A stretch of DNA of 54,945 nucleotides from Paulinella micropora (GCA_009731375.1 BJOX01000371.1:373955-428899), one strand, 5' to 3'; positions 1 to 16,551 are shown, numbered from the stretch's first letter. Translations and numbers: made by a program. Notes: generated by a model not told the origin, from the sequence alone.

Positions 1-7
1 CTATTTC

Positions 8-40
<33 letters not shown>

Positions 41-554
41 GGGTCCTCTGTAATGGAGGTGGGAGCTCGTTCTGCAAGGGGCGCTTATGGAACGAGCCCT
101 GGCCCCGCCTGGTACTAGGGAGATTTGGTATTGCCTGTATCAGTCCCTTCCGTGCAAACATCACGGCTTAGCTGGGCATCGGGTTAATACTTTACCCACA
201 GACTTCCTTGGTTGACGAAATCAGAAGCTCCTTTTTTCTGACATTAGTTGATATTTCAACAGTTGATCTCATCACTTACTCCACGGAGTGAACCAAGGCC
301 ACTTGAGGTGTCACTGACCCTCCCTTGGGCTTGGTTTTTTTGAAATGGGTGCCATCTGTCGACAGACAGAGAATTAGGGGATGGTGTGGGTGTGCTGGGC
401 CCGTGGTGGGGTGCCTTATGTGTGCCTAGCCATACGCCTATAAGTCACATGCCGAAATAGCGACGGGAAGCACAATCCTGTTCCCTCAGGGTGCCCTTTC
501 TCGCTTGTTGAGCCCGGAATAAAACCCACAGTGCTCTGTCGGTTTATACTAGAC
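41..554 (+). repeat. Dispersed repeat unit, copy A (rearranged)
   Basis: This GC-richer segment recurs at 964-1222, 1267-1523 and 4435-4904. Copy A starts in mid-unit (at the CCTCTGTAATGGAGG part) and runs to the unit's 3' end. It then crosses about 100 bp of spacer not seen in the other copies and re-enters the unit at GAAATGGGTGCCATCTG, until the N gap. This is a tandem head-to-tail junction. I found no long ORF and no RNA fold that I recognise; it could be a satellite monomer, or a SINE-like or LTR-like piece. Confidence 0.75.
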
Positions 555-868
555 NNNNNNNNNNNNNNNNNNNNNNNNNNNNNNNNNNNNNNNNNNNNNN
601 NNNNNNNNNNNNNNNNNNNNNNNNNNNNNNNNNNNNNNNNNNNNNNNNNNNNNNNNNNNNNNNNNNNNNNNNNNNNNNNNNNNNNNNNNNNNNNNNNNNN
701 NNNNNNNNNNNNNNNNNNNNNNNNNNNNNNNNNNNNNNNNNNNNNNNNNNNNNNNNNNNNNNNNNNNNNNNNNNNNNNNNNNNNNNNNNNNNNNNNNNNN
801 NNNNNNNNNNNNNNNNNNNNNNNNNNNNNNNNNNNNNNNNNNNNNNNNNNNNNNNNNNNNNNNNNNNN

Positions 869-918
<50 letters not shown>

Positions 919-920
919 GT

Positions 921-963
<43 letters not shown>
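869..963. repeat. (CTAT)n microsatellite
   Basis: An almost pure CTAT array directly after an N gap. It joins abruptly to the interior of the dispersed repeat at 964. Confidence 0.95.
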
Positions 964-966
<3 letters not shown>

Positions 967-1222
967 CTTATGTGTGCCTAGCCATACGCCTATAAGTCAC
1001 ATGCCGAAATAGCGACGGGAAGCACAATCCTGTTCCCTCAGGGTGCCCTTTCTCGCTTGTTGAACCCGGAATAAAACCCACAGTGCTCTGTCGGTTTATA
1101 CTAGACTGTCGAACAGTCTCGAAACTCCATCTGCTTACTGGGCCCTCTGTAATGGAGGTGGGAGCTCGTTCTGCAAGGGGCGCTTTATGGAACGAGCCCT
1201 GGCCCCGCCTGGTACTAGGGAG
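964..1222 (+). repeat. Dispersed repeat unit, copy B (partial)
   Basis: Near-identical to copy D over the same interval. It begins in the middle of the unit at TATGTGTGCCTAGCC, fused to a CTAT array, and is cut by the gap at 1223-1266. Confidence 0.8.
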
Positions 1223-1266
1223 NNNNNNNNNNNNNNNNNNNNNNNNNNNNNNNNNNNNNNNNNNNN

Positions 1267-1521
1267 TAGACTGTCGAACAGTCTCGAAACTCCATCTGCT
1301 TACTGGGTCCTCTGTAATGGAGGTGGGAGCTCGTTCTGCAAGGGGCGCTTATGGAACGAGCCCTGGCCCCGCCTGGTACTAGGGAGATTTGGTATTGCCT
1401 GTATCAGTCCCTTCCGTGCAAACATCACGGCTTAGCTGGGCATCGGGTTAATACTTTACCCACAGACTTCCTTGGTTGACGAAATCAGAAGCTCCTTTTT
1501 TCTGACATTAGTCGATATCTC

Positions 1522-1523
<2 letters not shown>
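1267..1523 (+). repeat. Dispersed repeat unit, copy C (3' half)
   Basis: Carries the 3' half of the unit, from ACTGTCGAACAGTCTCG to GACATTAGTCGATATCTC, and then runs straight into a CTAT array exactly as copy D does. Confidence 0.8.
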
Positions 1524-1577
<54 letters not shown>

Positions 1578-1623
1578 CACCTTTTCCTCCCCCGCTAGCA
1601 GTTCGCAGTACACATTGACACAG

Positions 1624-1685
<62 letters not shown>

Positions 1686-1756
1686 CACCTTTTCCTCCCC
1701 CGCCAGCAGTTCGCAGTACATTCACCCGCCTCGTCTCCAACTAGGTAGATAGACAA

Positions 1757-1799
<43 letters not shown>

Positions 1800-1888
1800 G
1801 ATAAAAAGACAGAACATTTACCCTCCTTGTCTTCAACTATATGAAAATAGATAGATAGATAGATAGATAGATAGACAGATAGACAGAC

Positions 1889-1922
<34 letters not shown>

Positions 1923-2045
1923 AATAGATAGATAGATAGATAGATAGAGATAGATAGATAGATAGTTAGATAGATAGATAGATAGAGATAGATAGATAGA
2001 TAGATAGATAGATAGGTAGGTAGATATATAAATACATAGAAGACT
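1520..2045. repeat. (CTAT)n then (GATA)n arrays with short spacers
   Basis: CTAT runs at about 1520-1577 and 1626-1685 each end in a spacer beginning CACCTTTTCCTCCCCCGC(T/C)AGCAG. From 1742 the polarity changes to GATA/GACA runs. The Ser-Ile-Tyr-Leu open frames here are translations of the repeat, not genes. Confidence 0.9.
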
Positions 2046-2189
2046 AGCTTGATGTTTGTATGTATGTATGTATGTATGTATGTATGGTAAAGACAGTAAA
2101 AGCAGCGAAAAGGAGTGCATGAGTGTAGGTGTAGGTAGGTGTGTAGCCTTGAGCCAATTTCTCAAGCTTCTCAAGGCAATTTGGCCCCG

Positions 2190-2311
2190 TTCTACACCAC
2201 CCGGATTTCCGGGTGCTGGGTGTGAAAGTGGCACCACAGGCCAGGCTTTTCAGGGAGCAAAAAGCCACAGAAAGTGGCACCAGAAAACCCGGAATTCTGG
2301 GTGGTGTAGAA
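2190..2311. mobile_element. Small inverted-repeat (MITE-like) element
   Basis: 122 bp bounded by 24 bp inverted repeats: TTCTACACCACCCGGATTTC on the left, and the reverse complement on the right with two mismatches. An inner inverted repeat (GGCTTTT/AAAAAGCC) makes the whole segment fold back. The direct motif GAAAGTGGCACCA occurs twice inside. There is no coding capacity and no clear target duplication. It is seen once here, so the mobile label is an inference. Confidence 0.45.
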
Positions 2312-2444
2312 TGACTCTAGAAGAAGCGGCAATGAGGGAAAGGAGTGAAAGGAGAGAAGTGAGTGAAAGGAAGTAAGGAAGAGTGAAGTCAGTAAAAAGG
2401 AGTGAGCAAGCAGTAAAAGAAGTAAAAGGAGAGAAAGAAGAAAT

Positions 2445-3337
2445 TGTATGTATGCATGTATGTATGTATGTATATATGTATGTATGTATGTATGTATGTA
2501 CGTATATATGTATGTATGTATGTGTACGTTATGCTTGCCATGTGTATTAGGTGAACAAGTATGTGTCATGCAGGTATATATGCATGTATATATGCATGCA
2601 TGTATGTATGTATGCATGTATGTATGTATGTATGTATGTATGTATGTATGCTTGCCTTAGAGTGATGCAGCTTTAGAGCACGTTGGAAATGTCCCTATAT
2701 TAGTACACATACATAAATACATACATACGTACATACATACATACATACATACATACATACGTACGTACGTACGTACGTACGTACGTACGCACATACATAC
2801 ACACATATTATTACCTTGTCCGGAACTTCTACAAACATACATAGATAAAGACATGCATGCATACATACATACATACAAATACATACAAATACATACATAT
2901 TATGACTTTGTCTGGAACTTCTACAAACATACATACATACATACATACATACATACATGCATACATGCATACATATTATTACCTTGTCTTGAACTTCTAC
3001 ATGCATACATACATACATAGATACATACATACATAGATACATACATACATACATACATACATACATACATACATACATGCAAACATATTATTACCTTGTC
3101 CCGACTTCTACAAACATACATAAATACATACATACATACATACATACATATATCACACATACATACATACATACATACATACATACATACATACATGAAA
3201 AAATACATACATACATACAAACATATCATGACCTTGTCTGGAACTTCTACAAACATACATAAATACATACATACATACATACATACATACATACATACAT
3301 ACATACATTATTACCTTGTTTTGAACTTATACATACA

Positions 3338-3369
<32 letters not shown>

Positions 3370-3380
3370 ATTACCTTGTC
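2445..3380. repeat. TATG/CATA arrays with a repeated spacer
   Basis: TATG runs lie at 2445-2655. From 2701 CATA runs alternate about seven times with a 25-30 bp spacer of the form TTATTACCTTGTCTGGAACTT followed by CTACAAACATACAT. This is a higher-order satellite with variable microsatellite length between constant spacers. Confidence 0.9.
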
Positions 3381-3416
3381 TGGAACTTCTACAAATGCAA
3401 AGCCACGACCTGTTCC

Positions 3417-3424
3417 TATATATG

Positions 3425-3461
<37 letters not shown>

Positions 3462-3787
3462 GCATTTTTTCACCTGAGGTCTTGTGTTTTGGTATGCGTA
3501 CTTTGATTGTATCTATGTTACATATATACATATATATGTATATATATATAATATATATATATATACATATATGAATACATATGAACATATATATATATAT
3601 ACATATATATATATAATATGTTCGTATATGTATATGCATTTTTCGACCTGAGTTTTTGTCATTTGGTACGCGCACTTTGATTGCGTCTATGTTAAATAAA
3701 ATATGTATATGTATATGTATATGCGTTGTTTCACCTGAGGTTTTGTCCTTTGGTAAGCGCACTTTGATTGTATCTATGTTAAATAAA

Positions 3788-3880
<93 letters not shown>

Positions 3881-3962
3881 CATATGTATATGTATATGCA
3901 TTGTTTCACCTGAGTTTTTGTCTTTTGGTACACGCACTTTGATAGTGTCTATGTTACATAAA

Positions 3963-3999
<37 letters not shown>

Positions 4000-4000
4000 C

Positions 4001-4053
<53 letters not shown>

Positions 4054-4121
4054 CATGAATTGTTTCACCTGAGTTTTTGTCCTTTGGTACGTGCAATTTG
4101 ATTGTGTCTACGTTAAATAAA

Positions 4122-4168
<47 letters not shown>

Positions 4169-4320
4169 CATTGTTTCACCTAAGGTTTTGTCCTTTGGTA
4201 CGCGCACTTTGATTGTATCCAAGTTACATAAAATATGTATATGTATATGCGTTGTTTCACCTGAGTTTTTGTCTTTTGGTACGCGTACTTTGATAGTGTC
4301 TATGTTACCGTTCGCCTTGA
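3417..4320. repeat. Higher-order satellite: TATATG array plus constant spacer
   Basis: Seven spacer copies start near 3466, 3642, 3728, 3905, 4063, 4177 and 4257. Each is about 65 bp and begins TTTCACCTGAG, passes through TTTGGTACGCGCACTTTGAT and ends ATGTTA(A/C)ATAAAATATG. They alternate with (TATATG)n or (AT)n runs. Two different dinucleotide phases follow the same spacer. No gene is supported. Confidence 0.9.
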
Positions 4321-4370
4321 GCCTGTCGACAGGGATTTCACAGATATAAGTAGGTAGGTAGACCTATCCT
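4303..4370 (+). repeat. 68-bp repeat, copy 1 of 3
   Basis: The segment beginning ATGTTACCGTTCGCCTTGA and ending in AGTAGGTAGGTAGACC recurs at 5094-5160 and 5397-5462. Each copy precedes a CTAT or GATA array, so it is a higher-order unit of these arrays. Confidence 0.75.
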
Positions 4371-4373
4371 ATC

Positions 4374-6095
<1,722 letters not shown>

Positions 6096-6523
6096 GAGAT
6101 GTCGCAAAGGAATGTAGTCCTTGCAAAGGAACGCAGTTTCACATCAAACAATAATTTGTGTACTGTGCATGTGTCCGGGATGGGAATCACGGGTAGACTG
6201 TGTTCTGAAAAAAGAAGAGGAGGAAGGACGTTGAAGAAAAAGGCAATCTAGGAATGGAGAGTGGGGAGGATAAGAAAGAAGAGAAAGAAAACGAAGCCGT
6301 TAGTCCAAGTGTTTTGAGCACCGTAAGCTTGCGCAAGCTACAATGATGACATTGTATGAGGCCTAAACCCCCGAAGGGACCTAGCCCGGGCTATGCAACA
6401 CTGGACGGCTATGACGGAATGCAGGATGAGAGATAAGGGGAGGATGAGAGGGAGGGCGGATTGGAGTTCTTCTTCAATGTCTTTCCATACGCTTGGTGTT
6501 GATGGCAAAATCAGGTGCTTTCT
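6096..6523. other. Unique segment left of a gap, unassigned
   Basis: About 430 bp of mixed-composition DNA between the GATA block and the N gap at 6524. No convincing ORF is present. It may be the 3' part of the non-LTR element whose RT fragment lies across the gap, since that element would run leftwards. Confidence 0.3.
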
Positions 6524-7516
6524 NNNNNNNNNNNNNNNNNNNNNNNNNNNNNNNNNNNNNNNNNNNNNNNNNNNNNNNNNNNNNNNNNNNNNNNNNNNNN
6601 NNNNNNNNNNNNNNNNNNNNNNNNNNNNNNNNNNNNNNNNNNNNNNNNNNNNNNNNNNNNNNNNNNNNNNNNNNNNNNNNNNNNNNNNNNNNNNNNNNNN
6701 NNNNNNNNNNNNNNNNNNNNNNNNNNNNNNNNNNNNNNNNNNNNNNNNNNNNNNNNNNNNNNNNNNNNNNNNNNNNNNNNNNNNNNNNNNNNNNNNNNNN
6801 NNNNNNNNNNNNNNNNNNNNNNNNNNNNNNNNNNNNNNNNNNNNNNNNNNNNNNNNNNNNNNNNNNNNNNNNNNNNNNNNNNNNNNNNNNNNNNNNNNNN
6901 NNNNNNNNNNNNNNNNNNNNNNNNNNNNNNNNNNNNNNNNNNNNNNNNNNNNNNNNNNNNNNNNNNNNNNNNNNNNNNNNNNNNNNNNNNNNNNNNNNNN
7001 NNNNNNNNNNNNNNNNNNNNNNNNNNNNNNNNNNNNNNNNNNNNNNNNNNNNNNNNNNNNNNNNNNNNNNNNNNNNNNNNNNNNNNNNNNNNNNNNNNNN
7101 NNNNNNNNNNNNNNNNNNNNNNNNNNNNNNNNNNNNNNNNNNNNNNNNNNNNNNNNNNNNNNNNNNNNNNNNNNNNNNNNNNNNNNNNNNNNNNNNNNNN
7201 NNNNNNNNNNNNNNNNNNNNNNNNNNNNNNNNNNNNNNNNNNNNNNNNNNNNNNNNNNNNNNNNNNNNNNNNNNNNNNNNNNNNNNNNNNNNNNNNNNNN
7301 NNNNNNNNNNNNNNNNNNNNNNNNNNNNNNNNNNNNNNNNNNNNNNNNNNNNNNNNNNNNNNNNNNNNNNNNNNNNNNNNNNNNNNNNNNNNNNNNNNNN
7401 NNNNNNNNNNNNNNNNNNNNNNNNNNNNNNNNNNNNNNNNNNNNNNNNNNNNNNNNNNNNNNNNNNNNNNNNNNNNNNNNNNNNNNNNNNNNNNNNNNNN
7501 NNNNNNNNNNNNNNNN

Positions 7517-8123
7517 ATGTGGACAGGAAAGGCTTGCTCAGAACCGGTGTACTGGGTTTGGAGCTGCCAATCGTTTGCGGTGTCAAGCAGGCATGGACGA
7601 TGAAATGACTGCCCTTTAGACTTCTGCTTGCCCTCTTTCACAAACATAGACTTTGATTCATTTTCGTCTATACGGAAGCGTTTGTTATGGCTCTCGATGT
7701 GTTTTTGAAGGGGAGCTTCAATAGTGCAGAGCACAGAGTCGTGACGCCAGGTGTAACGGCCTTGTTTGAGGGCAACATGGCAACCGGAGAGGACGTGACA
7801 TAAATGTGCTTGACCAGAACAGAGAGCACACTCGTTGTTGGGAATTATTCCCCACAGACGTCTAAGGTCGGGGGTAATAACCGAGTTTGTGCTTGCATTG
7901 ATGACCCAAGAGATTAAGCGGGGATTACGGGTTCCGATGAGGCGAGCCCAGGAGAGGTCAAAGGGGCATGCGTCTTCAAAACGAAGAAAGCACCCTTGCA
8001 TGGCTTTGTCCATGTCATGCACTGTGGTTGCCTCAAGTATTGTCTCAGCAGCTAATTCTAAAATCCTGTCTTTGCGGTCTGTGATGGAATGTTCTTTTGG
8101 GTAGCGACCATGGCCAAAAGAAA

Positions 8124-8124
<1 letters not shown>
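7517..8124 (-). pseudogene. Non-LTR retrotransposon RT C-terminal fragment
   Basis: A continuous minus-strand frame without stops runs from the GATA array at about 8124 into the N gap at 7516. It holds the C-terminal part of a non-LTR reverse transcriptase ORF2. Near the middle is a Cys/His cluster, [17 protein letters not shown], closely followed by [13 protein letters not shown] associate that combination (C-x2-C, then H-x-L-x2-C, then GRYxWRHDxVL) with ORF2 tails of invertebrate non-LTR elements. The catalytic palm with its YxDD box is not visible; it lay either in the microsatellite-replaced part or further upstream. The fragment is cut at its 5' side by a GATA microsatellite, so this copy is dead. 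The family label is from recall and needs a database check. Confidence 0.65.
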
Positions 8125-8126
<2 letters not shown>

Positions 8127-8164
<38 letters not shown>

Positions 8165-8221
8165 GAGATAGATAGATAGATAGACAGATAGACAGATAGA
8201 CAGATAGATAGATAGATAGAC

Positions 8222-8271
<50 letters not shown>

Positions 8272-8346
8272 GTAGGTAGGTAGATAGGTAGATAGGTAGA
8301 TTAGATAGATAGATTAGATAGAATGATAGATAGATAGATAGATAGG

Positions 8347-8398
<52 letters not shown>

Positions 8399-8442
8399 CC
8401 AGGTGCTTATTTCGTCTGCGCTTGTGTCATATGGAAGATAGC

Positions 8443-8486
<44 letters not shown>

Positions 8487-8522
8487 CCAGGTGCTTATTT
8501 CGTCTGCGCTTGTGTCATATGG

Positions 8523-8582
<60 letters not shown>

Positions 8583-8630
8583 CCAGGTGCTTATTTCGTC
8601 TGCGCTTGTGTCATATGGAAGATTGCCCAA
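8127..8630. repeat. GATA array with three copies of a 45-bp spacer
   Basis: The spacer GACCAGGTGCTTATTTCGTC, continuing to CATATGGAAGATAG, occurs near 8397, 8485 and 8580. The copies are separated by GATA runs of similar length, making an 88-95 bp higher-order unit. Confidence 0.9.
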
Positions 8631-8712
8631 GAATAGAAGCCATTTTCTCTCATCGCCTCTCTCTATTTTCGGTGTAGATATAGTGAAAAGAAGGTGAAAT
8701 AAGAGATATTAT

Positions 8713-11683
<2,971 letters not shown>

Positions 11684-11690
11684 CCCTTAC

Positions 11691-12036
11691 CGTCTCCAGC
11701 CTCTGTTGTGTCCGCCTTGTCTTGTTCTTTCGCCTCTTTTTTCCGCCTCTTTTTCGCCTTGCCCATCTTTTGCCCTTTCTTCCCTTCCTTTTTCTCCTCC
11801 TCGTCGTCCTCCTTCTCCTTGTCCTCTTCCTCCTCCTCCTGCCCTTCTTCCTCTCCTTCCTCCTCCGAACCACCATCCTTGTCCTTCTCCTTCTCTTTCT
11901 GTTTGTTGTCCTCTTCTCCCTTTACCTTCTGTTTCTCCCCCTCTTCCTCCTCCTCCTCCTCCTCTTCCTCTTCCTCTTCCTCTTTCTTTTCTCCCCCTTG
12001 TGCGTGTTGTGCTGTGCTGCTCTCTCCGGTTGCGTT
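11691..12036 (-). CDS. Candidate host exon, Glu/Lys-rich
   Basis: On the minus strand a 346-bp open segment is bracketed by a plausible 3' splice site (T-rich stretch then ATGAACAG, ending at 12037) and a plausible 5' splice site (GACG|GTAAGG at 11690-11685). It starts NATGESSTAQHAQGGEKK and continues as runs of Glu and Lys with GKAKKRRKKEAKEQDK near the end. This would be a disordered, highly charged region. The composition is close to the surrounding purine microsatellite, so the exon could equally be repeat-derived sequence with chance splice signals. The short non-repetitive head and tail are the only evidence against that. No family is recognised. Confidence 0.3.
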
Positions 12037-12048
12037 CTGTTCATGATA

Positions 12049-12540
12049 ACAAAAACCAATACAATACAATACAATACAAGACAATACAATACACAATACA
12101 ATACAATACGATACAGTACAATACAATACAAATCAATACAATACAATACAATACAATACAATACAATACAATAAGAAACAATACGAAACAATACAGTACA
12201 ATACAATACAATACAATACAATGCAATACATACAATACAATACAATACAATACAATACAATACGATACGATACAACATGATACAAATAGAATACAATACA
12301 ATACAATACAATACAATACAATATAATACAATATAATACAATCTAATACAATACAATACAATACAATACAATACAATACAATACAATACGATACAACACA
12401 ATGCAATATAATACAATGCAATAGAATACAATAGAATATAATAGAATACAATACAGTACAAAAAAATACAATACGATACAATATGATACAATACAATATG
12501 ATACAATGCAATACAATGCAATACAACACAGTACAATTCA
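12049..12540. repeat. (ACAAT)n pentanucleotide array
   Basis: About 490 bp of degenerate ACAAT/TACAA pentamers. The Cys-Ile-Val-Leu-Tyr open frame on the minus strand is its translation. The same pentamer family reappears at 15775-16340. Confidence 0.95.
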
Positions 12541-12544
12541 AAAT

Positions 12545-12583
12545 GCACACACACACACACACACGATTGTGAGGAGAGGGAAG

Positions 12584-12650
<67 letters not shown>

Positions 12651-12666
12651 CCTGTCTCTCTCTGCG

Positions 12667-12706
<40 letters not shown>

Positions 12707-12809
12707 TGTGTGTGTATGTGTGTATGTGTATATGTATGTATGTATGTATATATGTACGTATGTATGTGTATGTGTGTACCTGTCGTTGTTGCAGCTTCAG
12801 CTTCATACG

Positions 12810-12866
<57 letters not shown>

Positions 12867-13080
12867 TATGTACATATGTATGTATGTATGTACGTACGTA
12901 CGTACGTACGTATGTATGTATGTATGTATGTGTGTATGTATGTATGTATTTATGTATGTATGTACGTACGTACGTATGTATGTATGTATGTACGTACGTA
13001 CGTACGTATGTATGCATGTACGTACGTACGTACGTACGTACGTACGTATGTATGTATGTATGTATGTATGTATGTATGTA
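12545..13080. repeat. CA, CT, TG and TATG/TACG arrays
   Basis: Successive dinucleotide runs (AC, TC, TG) pass into TATG/TACG tetranucleotide runs. The spacer ACCTGTCGTTGTTGCAGCTT followed by CATACG appears near 12778 and, with changes, near 13080 and 13177. It links these arrays to the satellite that follows. Confidence 0.92.
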
Positions 13081-13194
13081 CCTGTCGTTGTTGTAGTTTC
13101 AATTTCATACGCATGTATGTATGTATGCATGTATGTATGTATGTATGTATGTATGTATGCATGCATGCATGTATTTACCTGTCGTTTTTGTAGT

Positions 13195-13510
13195 TTCAAC
13201 TTCATACGCTTCTTCCAAGGAAGTCTTTTCCTGGAAAATAAACATGTAATCTGTATGTATGTAATATATGTAAAGTCTTTTCCTGGGAAATAAACATGTA
13301 ATGTATGTAATGTATGTATGTATGTATGTATGTATGAAACTTCATGCGCTTCTTCCATGAAAGTCTTTTCCTGGGAAATAAACATGCATGTATGTATGTA
13401 TGTGTATGCATGTATGTATGTATGTATGAATGTATGTATGAAATTTCATACGCTTCTTCCACGAAAGTCTTTTCCTGGAAAGTAAACATATGTATGTATG
13501 TATGTATGTA

Positions 13511-13543
<33 letters not shown>

Positions 13544-13617
13544 TGTATGAAATTTCATACGCTTCTTCCATGAAAGTCTTTTCCTGGAAAATAAACATGT
13601 ATGTATGTATGTATGTA

Positions 13618-13650
<33 letters not shown>

Positions 13651-13724
13651 TGTATGAAACTTTATACGCTTCTTCCATGAAAGTCTTTTCCTGGGAAATA
13701 AACATGCATGTATGTATGTATGTA

Positions 13725-13757
<33 letters not shown>

Positions 13758-15300
13758 TGAAATTTCATACGCTTCTTCCACGAAAGTCTTTTCCTGGAAA
13801 ATAAACATGTATGTATGTATGTATGTAATATATGTATGTATGCATGTATGTATGTATGTATGTATGTATGTATGTATGTTTGAAACTTCATACGCTTCTT
13901 CCACGAAAGTCTTTTCCTGGAAAATAAACATGTATGTATGTATGTATGTAATATATGCATGTATGTATGTATGTATGTATGTATGTATGTTTGAAACTTT
14001 ATACGCTTCTTCCATGAAAGTCTTTTCCTGGAAAATAAACATATGTATGTATGTATGTATGTAATATATGTATGTATGCATGTATTTTTGTATGTATGTA
14101 TGTATGTATGCATGTATGTATGTATGTATGTATGTTTGAAACTTCATACGCTTCTTACACGAAAGTTTTTTCCTGGGAAATAAACATGTAATGTATGTAA
14201 TGTATGTAATGTATGTATGTATGTATGTATGTATGTATGTTTGAAACTTCATACGCTTCTTCCACGAAAGTCTTTTCCTGGAAAATAAACATGTAATGTA
14301 TGTAACGTATGTAATGTATGTATGTATGCATGAATGAATGTAATGTATGTAATGTATTAATGTATGTATGTATGTATGTATATTTGAAACTTCCACGAAA
14401 GTCTTTTCCTGGAAAATAAACATGTAACGCATGTAACGCATGTAATGTATGTAATGTATGCATGTATGCATGTATGTATGTATGTATGTATGTATGTATG
14501 TATGTTTGAAACTTCACACGCTTCTTCCACGAAAGTCTTTTCCTGGAAAGTAAACATGTATGTATGTATGTATGTATGTATGTATGTATGTATGTATGTT
14601 TGACACTTCATACGTTTCTTCCAGGAAAGCCTTTTCCTGGGAAATAAACATGTATGCATGCATGTCTGTAATGTATGTATGTATGTATGTATGTATGTAT
14701 GTTTGAAACTCCATACGCTTCTTCCAGGAAAGCCTCTTCCTAGGAAATTAATATGTAATGTATGTTATGTGTGTAATGTATGTAATGTGTAATGTATGAA
14801 ATGTTATGTATGCATATATGAATGTATGTATGTATGCATGTATGTATGTATGTATGTATGTATGTATGTATGTATGTATGTATGTATGGTTATTTGTTTG
14901 AAACTTCATACACTTCTTCCAGGAAAGCCTCTTGCTAGGAAATAAATATGTAATGTATGTAATGTATGTAATGTATCTTATGTATGTATGTATGTATGCA
15001 TGTATGTATGTATGTATGTATGTATGGTTGTATGTTTGAAACTTCTTCGAGGAAAGCCTCTTCCTGGGAAATAAATATGTCATGTATGTATGCATGTATG
15101 TCTGTCTGCATGTATGTATGTATATATGTATGTATGTGTATGTATGCATGTATGTATGCCATGTATGTCATGTATGCCATGTATGTATGTCATGTATGTC
15201 ATGTTTGTCATGTATCTATGTATGTATGTATGTATGTATGTTTGAAACTTCATACGCTTCTTCCAGGAAAGCCTCTTCCTGGGAAATAATGTATGTTATG
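13195..15300. repeat. Higher-order satellite, about 18 units of roughly 100 bp
   Basis: The constant spacer reads GAAACTTCATACGCTTCTTC, then CACGAAAGTCTTTTCCTGG, then AAAATAAACATG, and is followed by (TATG)n of variable length. Spacer copies begin near 13200, 13272, 13340, 13442, 13554, 13658, 13761, 13884, 13994, 14141, 14247, 14388, 14513, 14603, 14706, 14903, 15038 and 15247. From 14603 the spacer drifts to AGGAAAGCCTCTTCCTGGG, so two subfamilies are ordered along the array. Confidence 0.95.
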
Positions 15301-15680
15301 TAATGTATGTTATGTATGTATGTAATGTATGCATGTATGTATGTGTGTATGTATATGTATGTACGTATGTATATATGTATGTGTGTATATATGTATGTAT
15401 GTATGTATGTAGGTATGTATGTATGTATGTATGTGTAGATAAACGTATGCAGACATGTACGTGTATTTGTATATGTATGTATGTATGTATGTATGCAAGC
15501 ATGCATGTATGTATGTATGTATGTATGTATGTATGCATGTATGTATGTATGCATGCATGCATGCATGCATGTATGTATGTATGTATGTATGTATGTATAT
15601 ATGTATGTATGCATGTATGTATCTATGGACATGTGCAGACATGTACGTGTATTTGTATGTGAGAGATATGTATCTATATT
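15300..15680. repeat. TATG/TGCA array
   Basis: TATG runs with TGCA variants continue from the satellite but without its spacer. A duplicated motif, GCAGACATGTACGTGTATTT, lies at about 15449 and 15636. Confidence 0.9.
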
Positions 15681-15774
15681 TGTAGAGTTCACCTCTTTTT
15701 CGATGAAGCCTCCCCCTTTGCCGCTGCTATGAATAAGAAAAAGGCATTATATAGTATAAAACGTTACGATATAG

Positions 15775-16340
15775 TACAAAACATACACTACATACATACA
15801 ATGCAATACATAACACAATATAATACTGATTGTCCGTTTGTCGCTGTTGTGATTAAAACAATACAATACAATACAATACAATACAATACAATATAATACA
15901 ATACAGTGCAATAAAATACAATGCAATAAAATACAATAAAATACAATGCAATATAATACTACAAGGGAATGCAATACAATGCAATACAATGCAATACAAT
16001 GCAATACAATGGAATGCAGTACAATACAATACAATACAATACAATACAATGCAATATAATACAATACAATGCAATGCAATTCAATGCAATACAATACAAT
16101 GCAATAGAATGCAATACAACACAATACCATGCAATATAATTACAATACAATACAATACAATACAATACAATGCCATGCAACACAATACATACAGTACAAT
16201 ACAACAAAATACAATACAATACAATACAACACAATGCAACACAATGCAATACAATACAATACAATACAATACAATGCAAGACCATGCAGGACAATACAAT
16301 TCAATACAATGCCATGCAACGCAATGCAATACAATGCGGC
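15775..16340. repeat. (ACAAT)n pentanucleotide array, second block
   Basis: The same ACAAT/GCAAT family as 12049-12540, with more GCAAT variants. It is bounded by non-repetitive DNA on both sides. Confidence 0.93.
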
Positions 16341-16345
16341 AACGT

Positions 16346-16505
16346 AATGACAGACGTACTTCCTTTGCTCATTGTTGCTTGCTCTGTCTCATGGCCCGCC
16401 TTCTGCTTGTTCTGCTCCCCTTTCTTCTTTTTGTTTCTTTTTCTCTTCTTTGCATTCTCTGGGAATGTATCGGCCATAGAAATCGAACAAGCTCCAGGCT
16501 GGCGA
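16346..16505 (-). CDS. Candidate short host exon, Lys-rich
   Basis: A non-repetitive island between two arrays. On the minus strand an ATG-led frame begins MADTFPENAKKRKRNKKKK and continues to HETEQATMSKG, after which the sequence reads GGAA|GTACGT, a possible 5' splice site. A T-rich stretch ending CGCCAG lies just upstream. A second minus frame over the same bases is also open for about 40 codons. Nothing ties it to a family. It could be a first exon or chance coding in unique DNA. Confidence 0.25.
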
Positions 16506-16515
16506 AACGATGTAA

Positions 16516-16524
<9 letters not shown>

Positions 16525-16551
<27 letters not shown>

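Noticed and set aside
13195-15300. CRISPR-like alternation of repeat and spacer
   Set aside because: The constant part alternates with TATG microsatellite, not with unique spacers. The DNA is eukaryotic and no cas gene is present.
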